DNA of 10,012 nucleotides, taken from Euperipatoides rowelli (Eukaryota > Onychophora > Udeonychophora > Euonychophora > Peripatopsidae). The notes beneath the pieces were generated by a model that worked only from the letters and a program-made list of their open reading frames with translations, had not been told where the DNA came from and ran no database searches. Of the stretch, positions 1-8,440 are shown one piece after another. The position numbers and the translations under genes are program-made. Location: the NCBI GenBank assembly GCA_003024985.2, contig PXIH01S0004359.1, one strand, 5' to 3'. Within the stretch, counting starts at the first letter, position 1, and each line of letters opens with the position of its first letter.

Positions 1-362
1 TCCACACAAAGTAATATAATTCTAATTGTGTAGATCACATGAAGTAATACTTCTAATTGTGTAGCTCCACACAAAGTAATACTTCTAATTGTGTATATTC
101 ACACAAAGTAATACTTCTAATTACATAGATACACACATAGTAATACTTCAAATTGTGTAGATCCACACAAAGTAATACTTCTAATTGTGTAGATCCATAC
201 AAAGTAACACTTCTAATTGTGTAGATCCACACAAAGTAATAGGCTACTTCTAAATGTGTAGATCCACATGAAGTAATACAGTACTTCTAATTGTGTAGAT
301 CCACACAAATTAATACTTCTAATTGTGTAGATCCACACAAAGTAATACTTCTAATTGTGTAG
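1..362. repeat. Minisatellite, ~32-bp unit, 11 copies
   Basis: Eleven head-to-tail copies start near positions 1, 35, 66, 98, 130, 162, 194, 226, 263, 300 and 332. The consensus unit reads TCCACACAAAGTAATACT followed by TCTAATTGTGTAGA. Most copies are 32 bp. Copy 1 is 34 bp, copy 2 is 31 bp, and the adjacent copies 8 and 9 are both 37 bp because each has 5 extra bases in the middle of the unit. The end of one unit and the start of the next form a small inverted repeat (TTGTGT, AGATCC, ACACAA), so the single-stranded array could fold into a row of 6-bp hairpins. The array begins at base 1 and is probably cut by the window edge. It ends cleanly at 362. No function is evident. Confidence 0.95.
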
Positions 363-1159
363 CATATTTTACAGAAAGCATACATGATATTTTTGTATAG
401 CAAAAATTTTGAATAAAATCTTATTTTATTAGTGTAAATTATTTTAAGTTAAAACATATTTATTCAATAAACTTATATTCTAAAGTCATAATATTTTATT
501 TCTTATTGATATGATTGTTTTCAAGAAAAACTCACGTATTATTGTTTGAGTTTTATAATATTTATCATTATTTTGATGAAGCAACTAATAAATAATATTT
601 TGGAAGTTAATGCATTTGTAATAGCTACAAATGAAAATCCATTTTGTATAATTAAACAGGCTTATGAAATCATTGCTACTTTAAATAGAAATTCCAGCTA
701 ACATAAGTTCATGGAAATATAATATCCGAAAATATCTTTGACTTTCAAAGAAAAACATTTAAATAAGTCTATAAGCAATAACAATATACTTCTAAGATAA
801 TCATTTGTCATGGATCATGAAATGTCTCTCCCTCTTCTTTCCACACCTAATCCTTGTATTAAAGGATTAAAAGTGCATATTTTCTGTCCAATAAAAACTA
901 ATAAATTTGCATTTTAAAACTGCATTTATAAAATCAAGGTAAGTCCCTCCTTAAAGGTATACTCTCAACAATTATTTTTTTTATTGTATCATCATTAACA
1001 AACTTGCCTAAGAGAAGATTCTTCTGATTTTGACTATTACTGCATCCCATAGCTAAGCCACACACTTTATAGGCATATTTCTTTGGAGAAGTAAAGAATA
1101 TAAAAAATTGGAATGTTTACCATATGTTTACCAGGAAAAATGGAGTATGCTGGTGATAA

Positions 1160-1215
1160 GCTGACGTCACTGGCTTGTTCACAAAAATGGCAATGCGGAA
1201 ATGAATGGCGACCAG
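1160..1215. promoter_or_regulatory. Possible regulatory patch: CRE palindrome and ATGGC motifs
   Basis: The patch contains a perfect TGACGTCA palindrome (1162-1169), the consensus cAMP-response element bound by CREB/ATF proteins. It is followed within about 40 bp by AAAAATGGC and GAATGGCG, which resemble YY1 sites. Three CpG dinucleotides fall in about 50 bp, in surroundings where CpG is rare. No transcript, TATA arrangement or gene start could be linked to it. A perfect 8-mer can occur by chance, so this is only a weak suggestion of a promoter or enhancer remnant. Confidence 0.2.
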
Positions 1216-2240
1216 AAAAAATGACCAAATTCACAACTTTAAAATTAGAATAACAAATAAATAGTACATAATTGAGGATTAAAAATTATATGTATCATTT
1301 TAAATAGCTAAAGTTATTTTTTGGTGATAGTATACCTTTAAACAAAAGCCAACAATATGAATGTTAAAGGTGAATAGAGGCTCATGAATAAAATCCAACA
1401 TTTTTATCATATGATTGTACTGAAATATAAAATAAACTAGTCTGAAATCGCATATTAATAATAACTGCTTACTTTGTTATAATTTTTTTGTTTTGACAGC
1501 TACTTGATATCCATTTATTAAGCTTATTATTAGTAAATACTTCATTATTATTATTTACTCTACAGATTACAATGAGTTTAGTTTTAAAACATTTCAGTTT
1601 AGAAAAACTCACTAGGAGATCTGTCAGATTCATATCTAGTGAAATTAAAGCTATTAGTTTTAATCTTTAATAAATTATTAATTAAATTTTCTCAGATAAC
1701 AGCTCTTGTACATGTGAAATAAAGCTGATATTTTTCTCTGTGGCATAGTATTGTGGGAAGATTCAGTTTTGTAACATTAACAAATTTATGTGTTGAAAAA
1801 GAAATGATAAAAATAAAACTTGAAATTAAAATTTTAACAATATGTTTGAAGGATACTGACTACATGACTGGTATGATGAATCCATCAACAGTTAGTAGGC
1901 TATACATCAACATTTATAACTTGACTCATTGGATGAGGTGTTACAATATGTTTGGAATTAGAAGGAAAAAAAACGTTCAAAGTAGTAGTAATGAACTTAT
2001 TCCTAAACCATTTGTCATTAAATTGTAATGGACTTCACATATTTCATATGAGACTACTCACAAACTTAGAGCATATTAAACATTAAATGTGAATATAGAA
2101 AGAAACAAAATACATTATAAATAAATATAAGGTTTATTAAATATAATAACAAAATAATGAATTATTAAAATAGTGAATTATTAACAAAGCCACTAAATAT
2201 TAGATATTATATACTATATAATATATATACTTATTGTATA

Positions 2241-2261
2241 ATTATTCTAAAGGAGAATAAT
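2241..2261. repeat. Small perfect hairpin
   Basis: ATTATTCT (2241-2248) and AGAATAAT (2254-2261) form an 8-bp stem around the loop AAAGG. It lies in an almost pure A/T tract, where short inverted repeats are common, so it may be chance. Confidence 0.4.
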
Positions 2262-3067
2262 AATAATCATTATATAAAACAGCTGATTACTAGTCATTAC
2301 ATAAGATAACCAAAAAGCTAATTGTGAACGATATTTAAAATAATTAAAAGGAGACCAACTTTAAAAGAACTAACTAATAAAATTAATTATACTTTACCGA
2401 TATATCTACTATGCAATATAAATATATCTACTTAAACATGAAATGAAAGAACTATATTTTGAGCCTATTCAAATCCACAAAAAATCATTCTCTATAGAAC
2501 AGAGAAAACGAACAAACCAACCTTCGAGCACAAAAATTGAACCATGCAAAACGTTAGTTTCCACTCTTTGAATTGGAATGTCTGTATGAGAAGCATATGA
2601 ACCTCACTTGTTTATAAATGCTTGCTTTAAAATATTTCTCACGTTACATTATAGATCATGCTAAGTGCTGCCTATTATTCGTCTACCATGTTAAAAAAAT
2701 GACTATATTAAACTTATTTCTTCTGAAGTGTATATTTATTGCATTCATTTACACATTACCTAGGCTAGAAGAAAGCAGTAACCTTCCTCTTTATAATAGA
2801 CAACACACACACATTCACTTTGTTTTATAGTGTTTCCCTTGGAAGCAAGAAAAAAGTTCACACTCTCGACACATAGACATTCTATTTAAAATAATATAGG
2901 AGAATAGGATTCCCTTGACTAATGCATCACAGTCTGAGCTAATCTAGGCATCATAAATTATATAAATAAATAAACACTATAGTCTACTCTATTACCTAAA
3001 TGACTATTATAAAATTAAATAATTATTGACTATTAACAGTAATTGCAATATTATACAGGAGTGTTTT

Positions 3068-3089
3068 ATGATTATTCAACAATAATCAT
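3068..3089. repeat. Small perfect hairpin
   Basis: ATGATTATT (3068-3076) and AATAATCAT (3081-3089) form a 9-bp stem around the loop CAAC. No T-run or other terminator signal follows, and no gene is adjacent. It may be chance in AT-rich DNA. Confidence 0.4.
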
Positions 3090-3569
3090 TAAATTTCATA
3101 TCTTTAGATTACCATTTTGGGCTATGTACTCTCAAACCTATGTTATATGTATACCATTTTTTTGTTATATTGATTAGTATTAATGTAAGTTATTCTTAGT
3201 TCATTATCATACTTATGTGTGGTTGTATCCAATAAACAATGTGACTAAATGATGCCCTGTTTTGTTATTTTGCCATTTGCCCTTAGATTAAAAAATACTT
3301 TTAAAATGATAGCTAATATCTTTCTTTTTATATTATATTTGTCTCCTTTTCCTATGTCATTTGATCTCCTCCTACCCTTATTACTATTGAATTGATTTAT
3401 GATCTTGGATATTTTTATGTTTATAAGAGTCCCCCTCCTCCTTTTCACTTTTAAACTATTATTGTTTGATTCAAGTTGATAAATTCATCCCATTCCCATC
3501 TTGTACGAGTAAAGTATGCCAGTTTAGTGACTTTATCACAAAATCTAATTTTTGTCTTTTGCACTGGCA

Positions 3570-3579
3570 ACTTTTCCAG

Positions 3580-3586
<7 letters not shown>
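3570..3586. repeat. Target-site duplication, left copy
   Basis: The sequence ACTTTTCCAGATTATTA is repeated exactly at 8684-8700. The two copies bracket the minus-strand LINE. Here the duplication runs into the element's ATT-repeat tail, so its right edge is ambiguous by several bases. The first ten bases, ACTTTTCCAG, cannot be explained by the microsatellite and make the match significant. Confidence 0.9.

Positions 3587-3612
<26 letters not shown>
3580..3612. repeat. (ATT)11 microsatellite, tail of the LINE
   Basis: There are eleven perfect ATT units on the plus strand, which read (AAT)11 in the sense direction of the LINE. The run sits exactly between the left target-site duplication and the element's 3' hairpin, so it is best explained as the simple-repeat 3' tail of the retrotransposon. 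Several non-LTR families end in such repeats instead of poly(A). The first units overlap the target-site duplication, which itself ends in ATTATTA. Confidence 0.85.
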
Positions 3613-3634
3613 TTGAGGANNNNCCTCAAAATAA
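3608..3634 (-). repeat. 11-bp inverted repeat around NNNN, LINE 3' terminal hairpin
   Basis: TTATTTTGAGG (3608-3618) and CCTCAAAATAA (3624-3634) are perfect reverse complements, separated by one A and four undetermined bases (3620-3623). In the element's sense strand this would be an RNA stem-loop immediately before the AAT tail. Some LINEs have 3' stem-loops that their own reverse transcriptase recognises (UnaL2 is the known case). The alternative is a fold-back or gap artefact at the N block. The other Ns in the window are single ambiguous bases (4092, 9330), which favours real but unread loop bases. Confidence 0.6.
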
Positions 3635-3873
3635 ATTTTATTTAACACAAATCATAAAATCATACAATGTATTACACACCCAAAATTCATGCACAAATGA
3701 CTAGTTTACAAACTTTTACGAAAACATAATCAGTTTTTTAAAAACAAATCGCAATGATGGTTTTTCCATTTCTGATCAACACATAATTCATCATTTTTTT
3801 TAAAGATTTCTCATCTCTGTTACAAAATATATCCAAGGTCTCATTGACATCCCCGTGAAGACCACCCCATTTC
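3613..3873 (-). other. LINE 3' UTR
   Basis: This sequence lies between the last recognisable ORF2 frame (stop at 3874-3876) and the tail repeat. It has stops in all minus-strand frames. A sense-strand AATAAA (plus 3637-3642) lies about 25 bases before the tail and could act as a polyadenylation signal, though such hexamers are common in AT-rich DNA. The terminal hairpin is listed separately. Confidence 0.6.
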
Positions 3874-4165
3874 TTATTTTCCACATATAAAATAAAGAAT
3901 AAATATAACAAAATATTCTTTCTTTCTTAATAATGTTAGTCCCAGAGACATCACATCACTATTACTTAACTGAATATTAGTAAAAAATAATATCTTATTC
4001 CTGAAGTCCAGGAATCTAGAAAAAAAAAAGAATATGTGACTGTCATCTTCTATGAGACCACAAAAATCACACCTGTTGTCATAGTTCAGTCNGTATTTTG
4101 ACACCATAAAATCTTATGTCTTGTGGAGACTACTCTATGCAACAGCTTAAACGTGAAGTCAAAAT
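3874..4165 (-). other. C-terminal zinc-finger region of ORF2 (zf-RVT-like)
   Basis: One frame reads FKLLHRVVSTRHKILWC (plus 4094-4152), matching the 'WKLLHGVLPTRxxL' motif. The next frame reads NRCDFCGLIEDDSHIFF, with Cys at 4069-4071, Cys 9 bases further on, and His at 4036-4038. This is the usual 'CPxCGxxEDxxHLFxxC' finger, except that the last Cys is not in place (F/S found). A nine-A run at plus 4021-4029 lies there and may have shifted the frame. The two frames meet at the undetermined base 4092. This domain is typical of the L1/Tx1 group and argues against CR1 or I-type elements. Confidence 0.8.
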
Positions 4166-4356
4166 GTTTGGCGGATAACAATGAGATGCGACAATCTTCA
4201 TTAAGAACCTTACCAATTTTAGTTCATCCATTACCACAACATCATCATTAAATAATCCATAGTATATCTTATAAGAAATTTTGTCTCTAATTGTATCATT
4301 AATAGTATCAACAACCTCTGAATAACTGAACAGAACCTTATAAAAAGGGTGAGCTT

Positions 4357-4903
4357 TCAGTATGTTTGGCGAAGGGGTGTCGTCAGCTCAACCTCAAGAA
4401 AAGTTGCAATTATTGATTTCTCATTAGTAAAAGTAAGAAATACATTAGCCCTAATTACGAACAAGATGGCCTCAAGGTCATGCGGACTCAAGTCTCCCTT
4501 TACCAGGGGCAAAAATAACCTAGATTTTTCTATTGGGACCAACTTTGTTCCCCACAAAATTTTATTTGCAATTGAATAAACTTGGCCAACTAATTTTTTT
4601 GTAAAGGCAACATGATAACTAACAGTAAATCTTAGTAAAGAAATATGTGTTAATGATTTTTACCTTGGTCAAAAGTGAAATGTATTTATTCTCTAAGCTT
4701 AATTGCATAATTTTAAATTCATCCAAGAGTTGGTTTTGGATTTTAAGTCTCATCTCCCTACCCACAAAAAGAAAATCCAGTCCCAGAACTTTTACAGGTA
4801 AGCTATTGCAATAATTTCTATCTACTGAGTTATCAAAAAGTCTCCACACAAAGGTCTTTTCCTTGTTAAAGATCGAACCAGTCATATTTGTAGAAGTTAT
4901 CAA
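4357..4903 (-). other. Reverse transcriptase thumb and connection region of ORF2
   Basis: The frame 4903-4619 opens with IFNKEKTFV, matching the 'LNxxKT' block D after the palm, followed by VKVLGLDF, matching the 'xKxLGxxF' block E (primer grip). A helical stretch follows (LLDEFKIMQLSLENKYISLL). In the next frame, 4557-4357 reads MWGTKLVPIEKSRLFLPLVKGDL, matching the 'xWGxxxxxxKxxxLxxPxxxGGL' segment found downstream of RT in L1-type ORF2 proteins. The frames change near 4600 and at 4880. Confidence 0.85.
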
Positions 4904-5278
4904 TCACTTGAAAAACTGTAGGAATTTGTTCATAATCTTTCAACAAAATGATTAAATCATCTAAATAAGATAATACATTGATTTCACAATTTAAGTTAGG
5001 TAAAAATATACCATTTTTTAAAGCACCTACATTTAGTAATAATTGATTAATATAAATAATAAACAAAATAAATTCAAACTTAACGAAGAACCTTGTGTGA
5101 TCCCCCATTTAACATTTATTGAATAATACAATCTATTGTTATACTTAATACTGATACTTTTGTTCAACACATAATTGATAATACCTCTACACCAGTTAGA
5201 TCTACCTAATTTTTCAATTAACAGTTCAACCAGATATTTTAAATTTACAAAATCAAACACTTTTGATATGTCGAGCAT
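4866..5278 (-). other. Reverse transcriptase palm of ORF2 with YLDD box
   Basis: Palm block A reads LDISKVFDFVN (first codons from 5278), with both Asp residues of the DxSKAFD signature kept. Block B reads GITQGSSLSLNLF (from about 5104), matching 'GVxQGSPLSPxLF'. Block C, the catalytic box, reads SYLDDLIILL. The YLDD codons lie at 4956-4967, in place of the more usual YADD. Two overlapping frames (5278-5033 and 5108-4866) carry these blocks, joined by a frame change near 5060. The three catalytic Asp codons are intact although the frame is broken. Confidence 0.92.
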
Positions 5279-5280
5279 AA

Positions 5281-5535
5281 TACTGGCCGCCCTTTTTAAT
5301 TTCTTTTTTTTTTTTTAATTTCATCAGTGCTGCTGAAGTATAAAAAGAGGCATATGAATATTAGCTCATTTTTTTGCAAATTGGAAAGGCGAAACCAACT
5401 CATTAACAATAGTGTTAATTTGTTATTTAGAACCTTGGCAAAAATTTTTGATTCAAAGTTTTGGATACAAATCGATCTTAAATTTCTCAAATCTATATGC
5501 TGATTCGGTCTCACTTTCTTTTTCAACAAAATCAA
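5281..5535 (-). other. Reverse transcriptase fingers region of ORF2
   Basis: The frame reads MILLKKK, then DLRNLRSI, then FESKIFAKVLNNKL. This matches the canonical non-LTR fingers block in which 'LLxKKGD... NxRPIS' is followed by 'YKIxAKVLxNRL'. The Pro of RPIS is changed to Ser here. It continues toward RAASIMLDISK, where a T-rich run (plus 5305-5318) moves the coding into the next frame. Confidence 0.85.
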
Positions 5536-5562
5536 ATAATCCTCAAAGAAATGTTAAAAAGT

Positions 5563-6239
5563 TTATAATTCATTGGCATAAAAAATATCAAGCAGTTTAA
5601 ATATTTTGTAATTAATCAAGTCTGGGTGAGGCAAACAAGCCCTATTATCAAACTTAAGGCCAATATTCAGTAACCGACATTCACTTATCTCTGATACATC
5701 AGTATATACCCTACTAAAATTATTATATATTATGTTAACCATATCAATACCCCTTGCATTATATCCTTCACTATAAATAAAATAACAAAGCTGCATTTTT
5801 CTTTCTGAAAAATCTTGATGATGTCAACTGATTAATTTTGTAATTGGATGCTATTATTTGCCTCTTTAATTTTATATAATTATTCTTCTCATTAATTTTG
5901 GTCAATTCTGCCAATTTCCTTTTTTTGTTACCAGAAAGAAAGGAACATTTTCTCTATTAATATTTATTAGCTTATTCACAATACCTCTAAGGCTTGTCAA
6001 ATGGGCATTAAGATTATTTTTTGTAAGAAATATTAGCACAATTGATAATTTGAAATAGTTGCCCTTTTAATAACAACCAATTACCAATATTAAAATTACC
6101 CTCCAGTAGCCATCTATTTGTATACATATAGATTTCTGACATATAATTATACTTCAATCCTAGGTCTGGGTGAACAAAAAAGTGTGATTGCTTTAACAAG
6201 TAAACTGGAATACCCAATACATTTTTTATTTGAATCTTG
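5563..6239 (-). other. ORF2 linker between endonuclease and reverse transcriptase (broken)
   Basis: From 6239 to 6014 the endonuclease frame runs on without a stop (IPVYLLKQSHFF and onwards to the stop at 6014). Two frames then alternate. One reads NAHLTSLRGIVNKL from about 5995, and the next reads KLAELTKINEKNNYIKLK, a Lys/Asn-rich stretch likely to be helical. The frame 5796-5563 contains IYNNFSRVYTDVSEISE, resembling the conserved 'FYxxLYT' segment just before the RT fingers, and then an NYKIFKLLDIF segment. The usual 'KAPGPDG' block was not found, and some coding sequence may have been lost near 5560. Confidence 0.6.
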
Positions 6240-6860
6240 AATAGAACAAAAGCATGATCAAAAATCTATGTGGGTTTTACTTTGTAATCATAATTTTTAA
6301 AAATGTCCCCTGCAACCAAACAGCAGTCTAGCCTATTTGATGTGTTAGCCAGTCTAGTGGGAAAATTTTCAAAACCCAATCTTTTTGCCACATTAATAAA
6401 CCCCAATTCCCACTATATAAGCCAACCAGATCAATCTTTTCGAGGTTGTCCACCATGAAATCACCTGCCAGTACAATTTTTGAACTATCTACTGGAATAT
6501 TATCAAAAACTCTTCAAAATAATGCCTTATTAGATATTAGCTGATTAGGGCCATAATAACTTCCTGTAACAAGTTTATGCCTTCCCACATATACTGAAGT
6601 TAATAATAGATTTGGCTCAGCCACAGTGATTTTTAAATCTGACACTAATAACCCTTCATTGATTAATATAATAACCCCTCTTTTTGCAGTTACTGAAAGA
6701 GCACTGAGTGTAAAGAATGTTTTTCCAAAAATCCTTAAATTATTCCTAGCCCCCTTTTTAAGTTAAGCTTCTTGCAATAACACTCTGTCTAATTCAAATT
6801 TTAACAAACTAGAAAGTAATACCTTTTTTTTAAGTTATTCATACCCTGCATGTTGAACAT
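6240..6860 (-). other. APE-type endonuclease domain of ORF2 (broken)
   Basis: This domain would make the target-site nick that primes reverse transcription. Blocks visible in order are FNMQGMNN near the start; LLQEA (around 6766-6780), matching the catalytic-Glu LQET block; AKRGVIILI; GSYYGPN, matching the YxPN block; IVLAGDFM (GDFM codons at 6454-6468), matching GDFN with the usual Asn replaced by Met; NRLDCCLV (NRLDCC at 6320-6337), matching SRLD; and FDHAFV (6245-6262), matching the SDHxxV block with Ser changed to Phe. The first blocks share one frame from about 6824 to 6370. The last two lie in a second frame that continues to 6014. The full set of blocks makes the assignment secure, but the replaced residues and stops show that it is inactive. 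Confidence 0.88.
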
Positions 6861-7344
6861 GCAACATTTTAAAGAATTTTGTTTTAAATCTATAACTCAA
6901 ATTGAACTAATCTGAATACCTATACTGTATATGCATATGAACTGCTATCAAAATTTAACCTTAAATATATGCTTTGATCAATAATATTGGCTTCTCCATG
7001 AACTCCTGGAAAAGTATCTAGCAAAATTTATAAAACTATTAAGAAGTTTCAATAAGCTATCAGCCATCAACCTTGAGATTAGTACATTCACAGATGATCA
7101 TATGTCTCCAATAATTCCATACCAATATTCCATTGCTCTGGCCAATTCTATAATACAAAGGTCCAAAATTTCTTAGGATCACCAAAACAAACACAATGCT
7201 TTCTCCCAATCATCCTGATTGCATATGAGGTAAGAGAAAACATCCAGGTAGCACAGAAACCATCAATCTTTAACAATAACATAATCAACATTTGCCAATA
7301 AATCATACTAATTTTCCACTATGCTTTGGATACAAAACAAAACA
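6861..7344 (-). other. Spacer between LINE ORF1 and ORF2
   Basis: These 484 bp lie between the ORF1 stop (7345-7347) and the ORF2 ATG (6858-6860). All minus frames have several stops. One stretch (7106-7186) looks coding-like: FGDPKKFWTFVL, a stop, then NWPEQWNIGMELLE. It could be a lost end of ORF1 or chance. The ORF2 start sits in a near-palindrome TGCATGTT-G-AACATGCA (6847-6863). Confidence 0.6.
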
Positions 7345-8440
7345 TTATATTTCCTTATTAATATCTTCATCATTAGGTTTCAACTTTTTGACTTGGTTAA
7401 TCGAGTTACGACAGTCACTATCAAAACCATCTTTTTCCAGGTCAATAGCCTGATCATCATTTATGTCAGAAGCCATTAACACTGTTGCTAATAAGTCATA
7501 ACTTTGAATCTGGGACCTGGTTCTTTGGGTCAAAATAAGAAACTTTTCATTTACCTGTAACACATTAGCATTTTCATTCACTACAGATTGATTTACAATC
7601 ACCACTTCTGTTTCAGCTATGGAAGACACTGCATCAATATTGTTCTTTCGTGAGTGGGACTTTCATTCCCTAACCCCATTAAACCCTAACATTAGCATAC
7701 CTACCAACATTTTTTTTTTGCACCATCCCAACAGACAGTGACACAGGATATGGGTTGTACTTCTACATCTGTAACAGGCCAGAGGCCTATTTTGAAGATG
7801 AATCCATCCTCTTAAGTTTGTAGATGAGGTTATCAGGTATGGAAGGTTACTAATGCCAATGTCTTTCCTTAAAGCCATTGTAATATACGTGGGCAATTTT
7901 TGATAGGCTCTGCCTTCATTAATTACACGTATAGTAGGCTTTAGTGTTAGAACTTCACCAATTTTTTCCATAATTGTACCTAATTTGTTTTCTCCGACAG
8001 AAAACAGCATCCAAGAGACGCAAAACTTAATTACATTTTATCTTTTAATGAGATCGCAAGGAAAATGTTAAATCATCGACTCTTTTAAACTGTTCAACAA
8101 AAACATTCAATGCCTCCGCTGTAATGAACTCAATAAACATAATATGCCGGAAAATCTAGGCTATTTAATTCCAATAACTCGTCTAGCAAGTTAAACTGTT
8201 CAAAAGATCAATAACATTTCCCTCAAATATTTGCTATGTCTGATAAAGGTTGTTTACCGCAACAAACACAGTTGAGTATTCCAAAACTAACGGCATATAA
8301 TCATTTAGGTTATTTATTACCATGTCTTTTTGATTAATTAGTTTTAAATCCATTTGAAAAGCACTTGGTAACTCCTTCTCAAAGCGAATACAACAAATTC
8401 CAATTCTCTCTGGTAAATAACCAACAGGACCCTTAACCAA
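7345..8440 (-). pseudogene. LINE ORF1 remnant: zinc-knuckle RNA-binding protein
   Basis: ORF1 proteins of this kind coat the element RNA. The frame 8010-7663 holds LPTYITMALRKDIGISNLPY, then a Gly-Trp-Ile segment, then NRPLACYRCRSTTHILCHC. Cys79, Cys82, His87 and Cys92 of that frame make a canonical CX2CX4HX4C knuckle (7735-7776). The preceding 'LP.Y(I/V)... LPY... RPxxCYRC' spacing is typical of Tx1-type ORF1 proteins. Upstream, the frame 8440-8234 (GYLPERIGICCIRFEK) and a separate frame around 8048-8150 (HIMFIEFITAEALNVFVEQF, RRM-like in pattern) look like the N-terminal half. Downstream, 7629-7345 is an acidic tail ending KLKPNDEDINKEI. At least four frame changes or stops separate these pieces. 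No good ATG was found for the start, so 8440 is approximate. Confidence 0.78.

Larger units (their letters stand above)
363..3569. other. AT-rich non-coding DNA
   Basis: No gene is recognisable on either strand over this 3.2 kb. The longest open frames (1753-2028 and 2618-2830 on plus, 3245-3448 on minus) are under 95 codons, have AT-driven composition (Ile, Lys, Asn, Leu, Tyr), and show no domain motif. The stretch 2190-2280 is almost pure A/T with alternating TA runs. Small perfect hairpins lie at 2241-2261 and 3068-3089. A short patch near 1160-1215 is less AT-rich and is listed separately. The sequence is most likely intergenic or intronic. Confidence 0.7.
3874..6860 (-). pseudogene. LINE ORF2 remnant: endonuclease-reverse transcriptase
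   Basis: This was a polyprotein of about 1,000 codons that nicks target DNA and copies the element RNA at the nick. Domains in order are an APE/EEP-type endonuclease (6860 to about 6240), a linker (to about 5560), reverse transcriptase fingers, palm and thumb (about 5535 to 4357), and a zinc-finger region (about 4165 to 3874). The chosen start is the ATG at 6858-6860. It opens MFNMQGMNN, matching the conserved N-terminal 'FNxxGLN' block of LINE endonucleases, whose Asn helps bind the metal. The reading frame is broken many times. Examples are a frame change at an eight-T run (6824-6831), stops at 6763-6765, 6514-6516 and 6266-6268, and frame changes near 6370, 5570, 5290, 5060, 4880 and 4095. 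The length suits an L1/Tx1-type ORF2. Confidence 0.9.

Noticed and set aside
1-362. Possible CRISPR array
   Set aside because: The repeats are contiguous with no unique spacers, in a eukaryotic context. It is a minisatellite.
1753-2028. 91-codon open frame on the plus strand
   Set aside because: It needs a GTG start, has no motif, and is dominated by AT-type residues. No splice or promoter context supports it. Chance.
2618-2830. 70-codon plus-strand frame with hydrophobic segments
   Set aside because: It begins with ATG, but the hydrophobic look follows from T-rich codons, and it resembles no family.
3245-3569. Minus-strand frames just past the LINE 3' end, including a TRWEWDEFI stretch
   Set aside because: They lie outside the target-site duplication, so they are not part of ORF2. 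One reads through the AAT repeat as poly-Asn. No domain was recognised.
4349-4579. 76-codon plus-strand frame
   Set aside because: It is the shadow of the minus-strand reverse transcriptase connection region at 4357-4557.
5412-5600. 62-codon plus-strand frame
   Set aside because: It lies opposite the RT fingers segment and has no motif of its own.
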